From DASSUW01 sp963811895 (GTDB lineage Bacteria > Actinomycetota > Thermoleophilia > Solirubrobacterales > Solirubrobacteraceae): a DNA stretch of 64,000 nucleotides. Under the pieces are notes generated by a model that had not been told where the DNA came from, searched no databases, and saw nothing but the letters and a program-made list of their open reading frames with translations. The translations under genes were made by a program, and so were the position numbers. Positions within the stretch are counted from its first letter, which is position 1. Each line of letters starts with the position of its first letter. Positions 48,358 through 57,091 of this stretch are shown piece by piece. Location: NCBI GenBank assembly GCA_963811895.1, contig CAWETE010000004.1, positions 930,001 through 994,000 of the forward strand, written 5' to 3'.

Positions 48358-48363
48358 TACCGT
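48358..48363 (+). promoter_or_regulatory. Predicted leaderless -10 (TACCGT)
   Basis: TACCGT ends 6 bp before the ATG at 48370, suggesting a leaderless transcript for the 86-residue gene. Confidence 0.35.
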
Positions 48364-48369
48364 CTGGAC

Positions 48370-48630
48370 ATGGCGTACACCAGATCGCAGATCCGCGAGG
48401 CCGTCGAGGCGGCGGGAGACGAGCACTGGCAGGCCCTCATCAAGCACCACGAGGACGCCTACCCGGAGAGCCGGCCCACCCCGGGCGACGTCTGCACCGC
48501 CGAGGCCGAGCGGCTCAACCAGATGACGCTCGACGACCTCACGCTGGTCGAGACCCGCGTCGAGCGCACGGACTCCACCGTACGCATCGTGCACGTCTTC
48601 GAGACCGAGCCGTTCGAGGGCTACGCGTGA
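48370..48630 (+). CDS. Small protein of unknown function at the end of the C1 cluster
   Basis: 86 residues, acidic and helical at the N-terminus (SQIREAVEAAGDEHWQALIKHHEDAY) then a short beta-rich end (LVETRVERTDSTVRIVHVFETEPF). No cysteine-rich or membrane features beyond one Cys. I do not recognise a family. It overlaps the convergent YkvA-like gene by 10 bp. Confidence 0.65.
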   Translation: MAYTRSQIREAVEAAGDEHWQALIKHHEDAYPESRPTPGDVCTAEAERLNQMTLDDLTLVETRVERTDSTVRIVHVFETEPFEGYA

Positions 48631-49001
48631 CCGGCCAGTAGCGCGAGTGAGCTCGCGGGTCCCGGCCAGTGCTCGCGCAGCAGGTCGCCGCGGGTGCCCT
48701 TCAGCACGGCGCGCAGCGTGAAGAAGACCACCAGGACATCGTCGAGGTGCCCGGCCACGGGGATGAAGTCCGGCACGATGTCGAACGGCATCGCCAGGTA
48801 GCCGGCGAGCGCTCCCAGCAGCAGCTTGTGCCGCAGCGGGACGCGCGGATCGCGCAGCAGCCGGCTCACGAGCACGATGCAGTCGGGGATGAAGCGCGCC
48901 AGGTCACGCACGCTCGGCCGGCGCCCGGCGACGATCAGCGCTACGACGAACACCGCGTATAGGACCAGGACGCAGCCCGCGATGATCAGCAGCGTGCTCA
49001 C
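48621..49001 (-). CDS. YkvA/DUF1232 family membrane protein
   Basis: 126 residues from GTG 48999-49001. One N-terminal span (LLIIAGCVLVLYAVFVVALIVAG) and the DUF1232 core PRVPLRHKLLLGALAGYLAMPFDIVPDFIPVAGHLDDVLVV, ending in LREHWPGPASSL. The function of YkvA proteins is unknown. Its start overlaps the stop of the zinc-ribbon gene as GTGA. Confidence 0.88.
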   Translation of the reverse strand: MSTLLIIAGCVLVLYAVFVVALIVAGRRPSVRDLARFIPDCIVLVSRLLRDPRVPLRHKLLLGALAGYLAMPFDIVPDFIPVAGHLDDVLVVFFTLRAVLKGTRGDLLREHWPGPASSLALLAGHA

Positions 49002-49171
49002 GCCAACGGTTCTACCAGCACCCGGTGCTCGTCGGCGCAGACCATGAAGTAGGGACCGGGACGCCAACGGTCGTCCTCATCCATATGCCACCTGAGCTCG
49101 ACGCGCTGCACCGGCGCGCCGCATTCGTGGCAGGGTGGCGAGGCGAGGGCAATCAGCTCGGCCCTGGTCAT
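48998..49171 (-). CDS. Small zinc-ribbon-like protein
   Basis: 57 residues beginning MTRAELIALASPPCHECGAP; CxxC and a later cysteine (FMVCADEH) with histidines could bind one metal ion. It is coupled to the YkvA gene. No specific family recognised. Confidence 0.55.
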   Translation of the reverse strand: MTRAELIALASPPCHECGAPVQRVELRWHMDEDDRWRPGPYFMVCADEHRVLVEPLA

Positions 49172-49318
49172 GACGTCAGCCCGCAATCCGTGCGTTCCAC
49201 TTCGTCTCCAATCGGGATCCTTCCCTGGTAATCGGCAGTTTCGGCAAGGGACGCAGCTCGCGCAATGGACCATCGGTCCACACCCGGCGAGCCCTGGTAC
49301 TCGCCGGGCAGTGGCATC

Positions 49319-49489
49319 TCAGCGCAGCGTCGCCATGGCGGCGATCCGCGTGGCGAGCGCGCGGATCCCACGGCGACGCGGCTTCCGCGGCTCCTCGCGG
49401 GTGGTGACGCTGCGCGCGAGGCGGGCGTTCTCGGCCTCGCGCAGCCGGTCTCTTGTGAGCTGGTCGATGATGGGGCCGGTGGGGAACAT
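49319..49489 (-). CDS. Small basic protein of unknown function
   Basis: 56 residues (MFPTGPIIDQLTRDRLREAENARLARS ...) with an AGGAGT site 8 bp upstream. A polar helical start and an Arg-rich, basic tail (PRKPRRRGIRALATRIAAMATLR). Short proteins of this type are frequent in high-GC actinobacteria; the role is unknown. The longer overlapping frame up to 49999 is a shadow of the kinase gene. Confidence 0.55.
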   Translation of the reverse strand: MFPTGPIIDQLTRDRLREAENARLARSVTTREEPRKPRRRGIRALATRIAAMATLR

Positions 49490-49671
49490 GGCGGGACTCC
49501 TGGGGAGGGGATGCGATGAGACTCCCTGACGGCTGTTGTCGTGCGGTTGCCGTCGGCTAAACGACGCCTTGGGGGACCACGGCATTCCCGGTGCGGCGAG
49601 CGCCGGCGCGCCATGTGGATGCGCGCAGCCCCGATGCCGGCCTACTGGGCTCTTGCGCGGCCCGGCGAGCG

Positions 49672-51033
49672 TCAGTGCTCGCTGGGCCGCGGGAAGGTGA
49701 CGACGACGCGGGCGCCGCCGCCGGGCGACGCGTCCACTTTCAGCGTCGCGGCGTGCTCGCGCGCCTGCTGGGCCACGAGCGCGAGCCCGAGGCCCGAGCC
49801 CGGCCGGTCCGCGGCGTCCTCGAGCCGCCGGAACGGCTCGAAGATGCGCTTGCGATCGCGCTTCGGGATGCCGTCGCCGTCGTCGTCGACGGTCAGCACG
49901 GACCCCGCGAGCGTGACCCAGACGTTCCCGCCGGGCCGGCCGTGGTGGGCGGCGTTGGTCACGAGGTTCGCGACGAGCAGCCGCAGGCCCGGCTCCCACC
50001 CGCGTATGACGACCGGCCCGTCGGGGAGGTCGAGCGCGAACGTGGTCTCGGGGTAGCGGGCCTCCGTGTCGGCGACCACGCGCGTGACGACGTCGGCGAG
50101 GTCGACATCCTCGTGCTCGTGGCTGTTCGCCTCGCCGCGCGCGAGCGCCTGCAGCCCGTCCAGCAGCTCGACGAGCCGGCGCTGCTCCTCGAGCGCGTCC
50201 TCGAGCATCGCCTCGCGCTGCTCGGGCGCCGCGTCGGGATGCCGGTGCAGCGCCGACAGCGTGGCCTGGACGGTGGTCAGCGGCGTGCGCAGCTCGTGGC
50301 CTGCGTCGAACGCGAAGCGCCGTGTCGCCTCGAGCGCCCGCTCACGCTGCGCCGCGGACAAGCTCAACCGCGCCAGCATCTCGTTGAACGAGGCGGCCAG
50401 GCTCCGCACCTCGGCCGGCCCGTCCTTCTCGGACACGCGAACATCGAGGTCGTCCTCCGCCGCGATCCGCCCGGCCGCCGACCGCAGCCGCCGAAGCGGT
50501 CCGAGCGTGCGCACCGCCGCCAGGAAGGTCCCCAGCGCGGCGACGAGGAGGGCGGCGATCCCGAGCCGCGTCAGCCGCGAGTCGAGCTCGGCCTGGCGCC
50601 GCTCGAGGTCGGCCAGCGACGACACGACCTCGAGCCTGGCCAGGTCGCCCAGGCCGGCGTCGGCCAGCGGCGTCACCAGCACGCGGAAGCGCTCCCCGCG
50701 GCTCGTGACGGTGCGCAGCCCGGTGGGCGGGACGCCGCCGGCGAGCTGCGGGCGCCCCGCGTCCAGCACGACGACGTCGTCGATGAACAGCCGCACCGAG
50801 CTGCCCGTGGCGCCGAGCACCGCGTCCAGCCGCCGGTCGGTGTCGGGCAGCGCGTTCTGGACCGCGTCGACCGCGGTGGCCCGCGACAGCTCGGCGGTGC
50901 GCCGGAGCCGCTCGTCGAGGGCGTCGCGCGCGGTCCGCTCCGCGTAGTTCGAGATCAGGACGCCGGAGACCCCGAGCACGACGGCGATGACGAGCCCGAC
51001 TCCGAGAGTCAGACGAGCGCGGAGGCTGCGCAC
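49672..51033 (-). CDS. Sensor histidine kinase (HAMP-HisKA-HATPase)
   Basis: 453 residues. First membrane span LTLGVGLVIAVVLGVSGVLI (about 9-28), an extracytoplasmic sensor of about 125 residues, second span IAALLVAALGTFLAAV (about 159-174), HAMP, then the phosphoacceptor H246 in FDAGHELRTPLT, N-box LVANLVTNAAHHG and G-boxes DDDGDGIP and GSGLGLALV. It pairs with the response regulator 13 bp upstream in the same operon. Confidence 0.95.
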   Translation of the reverse strand: MRSLRARLTLGVGLVIAVVLGVSGVLISNYAERTARDALDERLRRTAELSRATAVDAVQNALPDTDRRLDAVLGATGSSVRLFIDDVVVLDAGRPQLAGGVPPTGLRTVTSRGERFRVLVTPLADAGLGDLARLEVVSSLADLERRQAELDSRLTRLGIAALLVAALGTFLAAVRTLGPLRRLRSAAGRIAAEDDLDVRVSEKDGPAEVRSLAASFNEMLARLSLSAAQRERALEATRRFAFDAGHELRTPLTTVQATLSALHRHPDAAPEQREAMLEDALEEQRRLVELLDGLQALARGEANSHEHEDVDLADVVTRVVADTEARYPETTFALDLPDGPVVIRGWEPGLRLLVANLVTNAAHHGRPGGNVWVTLAGSVLTVDDDGDGIPKRDRKRIFEPFRRLEDAADRPGSGLGLALVAQQAREHAATLKVDASPGGGARVVVTFPRPSEH

Positions 51034-51046
51034 CGCGTGGAGCCTG

Positions 51047-51739
51047 TCACGGCCTCAGGACGAACCCGACGCCCCGCACGGTGTGCAGGACGCGCGGCTC
51101 GCCGCCTGCCTCGAGCTTGCGTCGCAGGTACCCGACGAAGACGTCGGCCACGTTGGTCTTGGGGTCGAAGTCGTAGCCCCAGACCTCCTCGTGGAGCCGC
51201 TCGCGGGCGACCACCTGGCCGGGATGGCGCATGAAGACGCTGAGGAGCTCGAGCTCCCGTCGCGTGAGCTCGAGGTCGCGGCCGGCGCGCAGCGCGCGGT
51301 GGCCCGCGAGGTCGAGCTCGAGGTCGCCGACCTCGATGAGGTCGTCGCTCTGCGGCGGCCGGCGGCGCAGGAGGGCATGCAAGCGGGCGACGACCTCCTC
51401 GAGCGCGAAGGGCTTCACGACGTAGTCGTCGGCGCCCGCCTCCAGTCCCGCCACCCGGTCGCCGATCTCGTCGCGCGCCGACAGGACGCACACCGGCAGG
51501 TCATGTCCGGCCCCGCGCAGGCGCCGCAGCACCTCCAGCCCGTCGAGGTCGGGCATCGCCATGTCGAGCAGCATCACGGCCGGCTCGATCTGCTCGATGG
51601 CGGCGAGCGCGGCTCTGCCGCCCGAGGCGGGCACCACCTCGAACCCCTCGAGCCGGAGCCCGGCACCCACGGTCCGCCGGATGCGCGCGTCGTCGTCCAC
51701 CAGCAGCACGACCGCGGACTTCCCGGCGGCGTCAGCCAC
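51047..51739 (-). CDS. OmpR/PhoB-family response regulator
   Basis: 230 residues: receiver domain with acidic pocket VDDDA and phosphoacceptor D59 (MLLDMAMPDLDG), switch VLSARDE, lysine DDYVVKPF; then a winged-helix domain ending ERLHEEVWGYDFDPKTNVADVFVGYLRRKLE and VRGVGFVL. It probably binds the 11-bp-phased TGAG repeats at 52154-52211 upstream of this operon (inference). Overlaps the RTX gene by 8 bp. Confidence 0.95.
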   Translation of the reverse strand: MADAAGKSAVVLLVDDDARIRRTVGAGLRLEGFEVVPASGGRAALAAIEQIEPAVMLLDMAMPDLDGLEVLRRLRGAGHDLPVCVLSARDEIGDRVAGLEAGADDYVVKPFALEEVVARLHALLRRRPPQSDDLIEVGDLELDLAGHRALRAGRDLELTRRELELLSVFMRHPGQVVARERLHEEVWGYDFDPKTNVADVFVGYLRRKLEAGGEPRVLHTVRGVGFVLRP

Positions 51740-52112
51740 TCGTGATGTTCTCGCAGTCGGACGACACGGAGTCGCCCGGTCCGCGGACGACGGTGTCGCG
51801 CCCGGCGCCGCACGAGATCACGTCCCGTCCCGGGCCACCGACGAGCCGGTCGTTGCTCGAGCCTCCGAGGAGCGTGTCCCTGCCGCGGCCGCCGTACAGG
51901 CGGTCGCCGCCGGAGTCGCCGATCAGGACGTCGCGGCCGCCCTTGCCGATGAGCGTGTCCCGCCCGGCCTTGCCCTTGAGGCGGTCGTTGCCGCTCGTGC
52001 CGACGATGCGGTCGTTGCCGCTCGTGCCTTCCTTGTCCGCGGCGACGGCGACCGAGGCGCCGGTGCCGGCGCAAGCCAGCACGCAGAGAGCGATGAGGAG
52101 GACCCGACCCAT
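51732..52112 (-). CDS. Secreted RTX-type calcium-binding repeat protein
   Basis: 126 residues with a signal peptide (LLIALCVLACAGTGASVAVAA) and about eight nonapeptide repeats of the form GGxGxDxLx (GTSGNDRIV, GKGGRDVLI, GGRGRDTLL, GGPGRDVIS), ending SSDCENITSG with a likely disulfide to the earlier ISCGAG cysteine. RTX repeats coil into a calcium-binding beta roll outside the cell. It is the first gene of the regulator-kinase operon. Confidence 0.88.
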   Translation of the reverse strand: MGRVLLIALCVLACAGTGASVAVAADKEGTSGNDRIVGTSGNDRLKGKAGRDTLIGKGGRDVLIGDSGGDRLYGGRGRDTLLGGSSNDRLVGGPGRDVISCGAGRDTVVRGPGDSVSSDCENITSG

Positions 52113-52153
52113 GGGCTCAAGGATGACGCGCCGGACGCCGCGAGCGGCCTCGG

Positions 52154-52211
52154 TCTCACGGAAATCTCACGTATGAGACGACTGTGAGGCGGTGCTGAGA
52201 AGACCGTGAGG
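52154..52211. promoter_or_regulatory. 11-bp-phased TGAG/CTCA array (response-regulator operator)
   Basis: TGAG starts at 52174, 52185, 52196 and 52207, and its complement CTCA at 52155 and 52166, each exactly 11 bp apart; a further TGAG at 52240 is also in phase (33 bp on). Such 11-bp direct repeats are typical of OmpR/PhoB-family binding sites. The array lies between the RTX-regulator-kinase operon and the divergent peptidase gene. Confidence 0.65.
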
Positions 52212-52299
52212 ACGGCCTTGCGGCGGGCCGGTTCTGCCCTGAGGGTTTTGCCGCGACGGCGGCCGCCGCGTTCCAGGCAGACCTCAGAAAGGTGAAGAG

Positions 52300-53175
52300 A
52301 TGTCCATGCGCAGCAACTCGCGGCGTATCGCCGCGCTGATCGCCGGTGCGGCGATCGCCTCCACGCTGATGGCTCAGAGCGCGGCAGCGGTGCCGCCTCC
52401 CGAAGCGACCACGACGGCGAAGCCCGTGATCAACATGGAGAAGCTGCTGATGGCAGCCCAGCTCGACCAGTACCGCCCCGGCAACCGGCATACGGCCGGC
52501 GCCGTCAAGAGCGTCAAGCGCGTGCAGCGGCAGCTGCGCCGGCGGGGCATCAGCGTCGCCGTCGACGGGAACTACGGCGCCCAGACCATGGACGGGTATG
52601 CCGCCTGGCAGCGCCGGCTCGGCTACTCCGGGCTCGACGCGAGCGGCATGCCAGGCGAGACGTCGCTGAAGCGGCTCGCCGGCCGCCGCTTCAACGTGAC
52701 CCGCGTCGTGCGGCCGGGCGCCCGCCGCGCGTGGAGCGGGGTGACGCTCAACGTGCGCACCATCAGGATGCTGCGGACCGCTGGTCACCTCGTCGGTGGC
52801 CGCCGCTGCACGCTCGACGCCACCAAGGGCTCCTACACGGGCCCGGACAGCAGCTCGCAGGCCACGCACGCCGGCGGCGGCGCGGTCGACCTCAGCATCC
52901 GCACCCGCTGCGGGCGCTCGGTCAAGCGCGTGGTCAGCAAGCTGCGCCGCGTCGGGTTCGCGGCCTGGTTCCGCAACTGGTCCGGCAACCAGCACATCCA
53001 CGCCGTCGCGATCTCCGATCCGGACATGGCGAACGAGATCGCGTTCCCCGGCTGGTTCGACATGCGCGAGCAGGTCGTGGGCTTCGCCCAGAAGAAGGAC
53101 GGCCTGAACGGCGCCACGACCGGGGAGATGACCCGCCGGCTCCATACGTGGGAGCAGTTCAAGCGGTCCCGGTGA
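52300..53175 (+). CDS. Secreted M15-type peptidase with peptidoglycan-binding domain
   Basis: 291 residues with a GAAAGGTGAAGAG ribosome region and a signal peptide (RRIAALIAGAAIASTLMAQSAAA). Residues about 60-120 form a PG_binding_1 repeat (VKRVQRQLRRRGISVAVDGNYG). The C-terminal half has the D-Ala-D-Ala carboxypeptidase-like zinc pattern: SSSQATHAGGGAVDLSI (His and Asp) and NQHIHAVAI (His). It probably cuts cell-wall peptides. Divergent from the RTX operon and sharing its operator array. Confidence 0.8.
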   Translation: MSMRSNSRRIAALIAGAAIASTLMAQSAAAVPPPEATTTAKPVINMEKLLMAAQLDQYRPGNRHTAGAVKSVKRVQRQLRRRGISVAVDGNYGAQTMDGYAAWQRRLGYSGLDASGMPGETSLKRLAGRRFNVTRVVRPGARRAWSGVTLNVRTIRMLRTAGHLVGGRRCTLDATKGSYTGPDSSSQATHAGGGAVDLSIRTRCGRSVKRVVSKLRRVGFAAWFRNWSGNQHIHAVAISDPDMANEIAFPGWFDMREQVVGFAQKKDGLNGATTGEMTRRLHTWEQFKRSR

Positions 53176-53182
53176 CCTCCCC

Positions 53183-53214
53183 GCGGCTCGGATCGCGTCA
53201 GCGATCCGAGCCGC
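53183..53214 (+). terminator. Terminator-like hairpin after the peptidase gene
   Basis: A 14-bp perfect stem (GCGGCTCGGATCGC / GCGATCCGAGCCGC) with a GTCA loop, starting 8 bp after the stop codon. No T-tract, as often in high-GC genomes. Confidence 0.65.
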
Positions 53215-53710
53215 CCGCGGGCTGGGGCAAGGCGGGGGTGGCTCGCATACGGGGCTCGCCGAGCGACGGAGCAAGCGTCCCGCGGCTTGCGCAGACTTGC
53301 CCTGTGCTGCGCAGGTCGCCTGTGGGGCACGAGACTTCCGAACCAGTCCGGCCGGCTACGTAAAGGTCGGGGATAGCGCCCAGTGCTGCGCCGCACTGGC
53401 CGCTGAGAAGAACGGCATACGTGCTCGACCCGATAATTCAGGCACTGCTCGACATGCGGCGCGAGTCCGCGCGGCAGGTGTCGGACGCGCGACTTCCCGC
53501 CGACCGTGCCGAACTACCACCCCGCGCGCCACGACGCCGCGGGCCACGAGGCTGCGATTCGCGCCACCGCTTCAGTCCCGTCCGTGCGCTCGACCTCGCT
53601 GGCAAAGCGGCCCAAGACGTCACGCTAGTCCGGGGACGCTTCGCACACCGGCCGATCCGCACGTGTAGAAGGGCGGCAGCACGGGCGCGCGGCTGCTTCC
53701 TTTGTCCGCG
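53215..53710. other. Intergenic stretch, no supported gene
   Basis: About 500 bp between the peptidase terminator and the excalibur protein. Short open frames exist on both strands but none has a recognisable motif, codon pattern or ribosome site. Confidence 0.5.
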
Positions 53711-54202
53711 TCAGTCCTCGCAGGCGACGCCGTCGCCGTCGCGGTCGAGGTCGAAGTGGTCGTCGCCTACCACCTCAACTCGCCCGGTGTAGTCGGGGCC
53801 GTCGCCGCTGCCGCCTGCGCAGTCGTAGTCGGCGGAGTTCGGGTCTAGGCACGCGCCGCTGTAGTTGGGATCGCAGCCGTCACCACCGCCACCTCCGCCG
53901 CCACCTCGGCGGTATTGGAAGCGGATAACCCTGGAGCCCCGTGTCGCCCGCACGTCGTACTTGCCGCCGGAACGGCGGACCCGCGCGTAGTAGGTGTGCC
54001 AGCCGGGCAGCGTGATGTCCCCGCTCTCAGTAACACCGCGCTTCGCCACCTTGCGGGCGAACTCGCGGGCGTCGTCGCAGGCCACCTTGACGGCGGTCAC
54101 GTTCTCAGCCCGGCCGCGAGGGTCGCCGCACTCTTCATAGGCCGCCGCAGCACTCGGGTACGAGAGGGCGATTACGACGGCTACAACGATTCCCCTGAGC
54201 AT
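53711..54202 (-). CDS. Secreted excalibur calcium-binding domain protein
   Basis: 163 residues with a signal peptide (MLRGIVVAVVIALSYPSAAAA). Residues 25-100 form a small two-cysteine domain (YEECGDPRG, VACDDAREFARKVAKRG), a poly-Gly linker follows (RRGGGGGGGGD), then cysteine pairs and the excalibur motif DLDRDGDGVACED at the C-terminus, the DxDxDGxxC calcium loop of extracellular actinobacterial and bacillus proteins. Function beyond calcium binding is unknown. Confidence 0.85.
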   Translation of the reverse strand: MLRGIVVAVVIALSYPSAAAAYEECGDPRGRAENVTAVKVACDDAREFARKVAKRGVTESGDITLPGWHTYYARVRRSGGKYDVRATRGSRVIRFQYRRGGGGGGGGDGCDPNYSGACLDPNSADYDCAGGSGDGPDYTGRVEVVGDDHFDLDRDGDGVACED

Positions 54203-54635
54203 GGGGCGACGTTACAAACGCTCAGGCAATCTGTCTATTGGCAATCCGTCCACCGCCTCAACGGTCGACACCGTTCGTGATGCCCGGATGGAGAGGGAAG
54301 CGGCGGGATCTGCGACTCGCGCCCTAGCCTTTCGACGAGCCTCGACGGCGGGAGCACGTCGAGCTGAAGGTCCGACTAGTGATGGGGCAGCTAGTCACGA
54401 TCGTCGCCGCCCTCCGGCCCGGTCGACGTGGTCAATCGTCGTTCGATTCGTCGGACCCACGGGCGCGACGCGTCGATCCTGCGCGGCGGCTTCGTTGCTC
54501 GGGATGCCGCGCGCCTACGGTCGCTCCCCAGGTCGGGCCGTGGTTGTTGCCCCAGCGTTGCCCCGAGGCCCAGACAACAGCCCGGAGCCAATAGCCCCTG
54601 GCGCGGAAAGAACTGCGAAATGCGGCCCTTCCTTT
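54203..54635. other. Intergenic stretch, no supported gene
   Basis: About 430 bp left of the tRNA remnant. Open frames on both strands have no recognisable motif. AAATGCGGCCC at 54618-54628 recurs at 54774-54784 on the far side of the tRNA remnant. Confidence 0.5.
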
Positions 54636-54679
54636 AGAGCCCTCTGCCGGACTCGAACCGGCGACCCTTTCCTTACCAT
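54636..54679 (-). tRNA. 3' remnant of a tRNA gene (probable integration site)
   Basis: The reverse strand reads a perfect T-arm (GCCGG-TTCGAGT-CCGGC, 54662-54646) followed by AGAGGGC, a plausible 3' acceptor strand, and preceded by GGTAAGGAAAGGGTC resembling an anticodon-arm 3' half. The sequence further 5' does not fold into the rest of a tRNA. Such 3' fragments are typical attachment-site duplications, and the defence genes begin about 200 bp away. Amino-acid identity is not assigned. Confidence 0.55.
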
Positions 54680-54850
54680 CCAGGCTTTTCCGCTGTTTGC
54701 GGCAAGGCGCGTTAGCGTGTGTGCCATTGCAGGACTTTTGGACTCGACGCACCTGCGTTCTGAGCGCAGGCCCAAATGCGGCCCAGGAACGCTGACCCGC
54801 TGCTCGTCGACTCCGTCCCTGATTGGCGACGTGGCGCGAGTGCCTGAGCA

Positions 54851-54896
54851 GTTGACGCTCGACTAGGAGCCGCGTTGACGCTCCACTAGGAGCCGC
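54851..54896. repeat. Tandem duplication of 23 bp at the end of the AspBHI-like gene
   Basis: Two adjacent copies of GTTGACGCTC-G/C-ACTAGGAGCCGC (54851-54873 and 54874-54896), one mismatch. The right copy includes the stop codon and last codons of the nuclease gene. Confidence 0.85.
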
Positions 54897-56108
54897 GTGG
54901 GAACGTAGCCTCCAGCCAAGCCCTCACGGCGGCGGGGGTCGAGTGGCCGTGCTTCTTGAGCAGCTCGGCGATGTCGCGGCCGCAGATGACGATGATCGGC
55001 TGCTCGTCTCCGCGGATCTCCTCGTAGGCCTGCTTTCCGACGTAGCCGGTAGTGACGAACACGCCGAACTCGCGGTGGCGCAGCCGGGAGATCAGCCGGC
55101 TGGTTTCCTTGACGCCGGCGCCGTCCCCCGGCGCGTAGAGCTTGGCCTCCAGCGACCATGCGAGCTTGACGCGGTCGTCGGTCGGGGCCGACGTAGTAGT
55201 GGCCGTAGGCGTCGCGGCCGCCGTCGGCGGACCGCCGGGTGCCGATGAACGTCACCGACTCCTTGGCCTGCATGCTCCACAGCTCGATCGCGCATGCCTC
55301 GAACGCGTAGGGATCGTCGGCGAAGTAGTCGTAGATCGCCATGACCAGCGCAGCGTCCTTCTTGGTCTCGGGCTGCTGCTGTTCCTTCGTGCGGAACGCG
55401 ATGGTCCGCGGCGACTCAAGCGGCGTGTACTTGCCCTTGTCACCCAGTCGCGGTAGGGCCTGGGGCAGGATGCGCCGAGCGTCTGACCCGCGGCGAGCTC
55501 GTCGAGCCAGGCGCGCGAAACGGTAGCGACGTCAAGGATCGTGAACGTCGCGCGGTAGTTCTGGAACCGCTCGCCGTTGGAGGTTCGCCAGATCGCGACG
55601 AGGTCGTCAGTCGGCTGGACGTCGTCGGCGCCCGGGACGGCGAGCCCGAGAAACCGCACGTCGCGTCCGCCGGCCTGGCTGGCCTTGTTGAAGAACAGGA
55701 AGGGAGGGATCTTCTCGCGCTCCGGCGGGCTGCCGTGCAGCCGGTCGAAGCAGGTGCGCAGGATCGCGTTACCGCCCCTGCTGGTGTCGTGCAGTTCCTT
55801 ACCGGGTTCGCGGTTGTCGCCGAAGTACGTGAACAGGCCGGTCTCGCGGTCGAGGGCGTCGGGCCAGTCGCGGTCGGCGCCGCTGGTGTAGAGGACGACC
55901 ATCCGCACGTTGTCGTTCTTGGCCAGCCGGCGTAGCGGAATCCGCCCTGGTTGCCAACGGGGACGAGCTTGCCGAGCGGGTCGTCGCCGGCGTTGCCCGC
56001 AGTGCCGCCTTCGTAGACCGCCTCGACGGTCAGGTCGGCAGCAGCGAGCTCGTTGAAGGGGATGGTCTTGCCAAAGGCCGGCGAGTATTCCGCACGACAC
56101 GGCCTCAA
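54886..56108 (-). CDS. AspBHI/MspJI-like modification-dependent restriction endonuclease (frame-disrupted)
   Basis: About 407 codons from a TTG near 56108 to TAG 54886-54888. N-terminal part: PAFGKTIPFNELAAADLTVEAVYEGG, RETGLFTYFGDNREPGKELHDT and DRLHGSPPEREKIPPFLFF, which resemble the AspBHI modified-base recognition domain. C-terminal Mrr-type nuclease: TRRSADGGRDAYGHYYVG with Asp, then LAWSLEAKLYAPG with the E-x-K pair, and GVFVTTGYVGKQAYEEI. Breaks near 55935 and 55475 need a missing base, one near 55178 an extra C. Such enzymes cut DNA containing 5-methylcytosine. Either a pseudogene or poor sequence. Confidence 0.7.
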
Positions 56109-56190
56109 TGTCGAGCGAGAGATGCGGGGGCCGACCCTGGCCGCTGTGGTTTCCGCAGCCGGCCTTTGGCTTTCGGCTGCCTCAAGGAGG

Positions 56191-56676
56191 TCAATTCGGT
56201 CCTATCCGAGTCGCTTCTACCGCCGCTGCGACACGATCCGCCGCTTCGATCGGCGACTCGTGCTCCCATACCCGTACCGGCGTCCATCCAGCCGCCCGAA
56301 GTTCGTCGTCAGTATCCCGGTCGCGCACTTGGTTCGCGGTGATCTTGTCTCGCCACCAAGCCGCGTTCGCCTTCGGCCAGGTCCCATGGTCCGGGCGTCC
56401 GTGCCAGAAGCAACCGTCGATGTAGACGGCGACACGGGCTCTCGGGAATAGAATGTCGCCGCGTCGGCGCACTCCAGGTAGCGGCGCACGGTCGACAAAG
56501 AAGCGGAAGCCACGTCGATGTAACTCGGATCGAAGTGCCCGCTCGGGTCTCGTATCACGACGCTTGGTATTCTGCATCCGCCGCACTCCGGACGACGAGG
56601 CAGCTGGCACTCCCCGGCGGCTCACGAGCGCATCTGACCATCTACGATCAGGACGTATCAGGTCAGGCGGCACCAT
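56191..56676 (-). CDS. vsr: Very-short-patch-repair (Vsr) endonuclease
   Basis: 161 residues from ATG 56674-56676, intact. RRDTRPERALRSELHRRGFRFFVD, RRGDILFPRARVAVYIDGCFWHGRPDHG (catalytic Asp and zinc Cys/His) and TWPKANAAWWRDKITANQVRDRDTDDELRAAGW are Vsr signatures. Vsr nicks T:G mismatches that arise when 5-methylcytosine deaminates, and is usually encoded beside a C5 methyltransferase, as here. Confidence 0.93.
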   Translation of the reverse strand: MVPPDLIRPDRRWSDALVSRRGVPAASSSGVRRMQNTKRRDTRPERALRSELHRRGFRFFVDRAPLPGVRRRGDILFPRARVAVYIDGCFWHGRPDHGTWPKANAAWWRDKITANQVRDRDTDDELRAAGWTPVRVWEHESPIEAADRVAAAVEATRIGPN

Positions 56677-57091
56677 CTCATTCCGCCCGACGCGCGTCTC
56701 CGTGTAGCCGATGCTCGCTACACGGCCACGGGTCCGACGGCTGCTTTCGGCCTCCCGGGGCGCGAACACGTCGCCTCGCCATTCGGAAAGGTCTGCTCGT
56801 GCGTACTCCGCGTCGCGACCGGAAGCGCTCGCCGCGCAGTCGCGGCCTCGAACCATGTGACTCAGGCCCTCCCGGTCCAGCTCGACAGCGGTGTACGCAG
56901 GACCACCGAGGCCCCCGCAAGAAGACGCCGCGACTCGATCCGTCCGCTCCGGATTTTCATCTGAAGGATCCCGCCCAGAACCGGGTGGGGAGACAACCGC
57001 CTGGCGACCTCGACACGGCATTGCTGGCGCATCCATTCGGTCCGGCCGCGTTCAGCCCATCGCGACGTCCTGAGCTTCGCCAAGCCTTGAC

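Noticed and set aside
49319..49999. 226-residue minus-strand frame overlapping the histidine kinase
   Set aside because: Only its last 56 codons, with their own ATG and ribosome site, look real; the rest is out of frame inside the kinase gene.
54201..54866. 221-residue plus-strand frame across the tRNA remnant
   Set aside because: It translates the tRNA-like segment and has no ribosome site or motif; frames over tRNA T-arms commonly give such spurious proteins.
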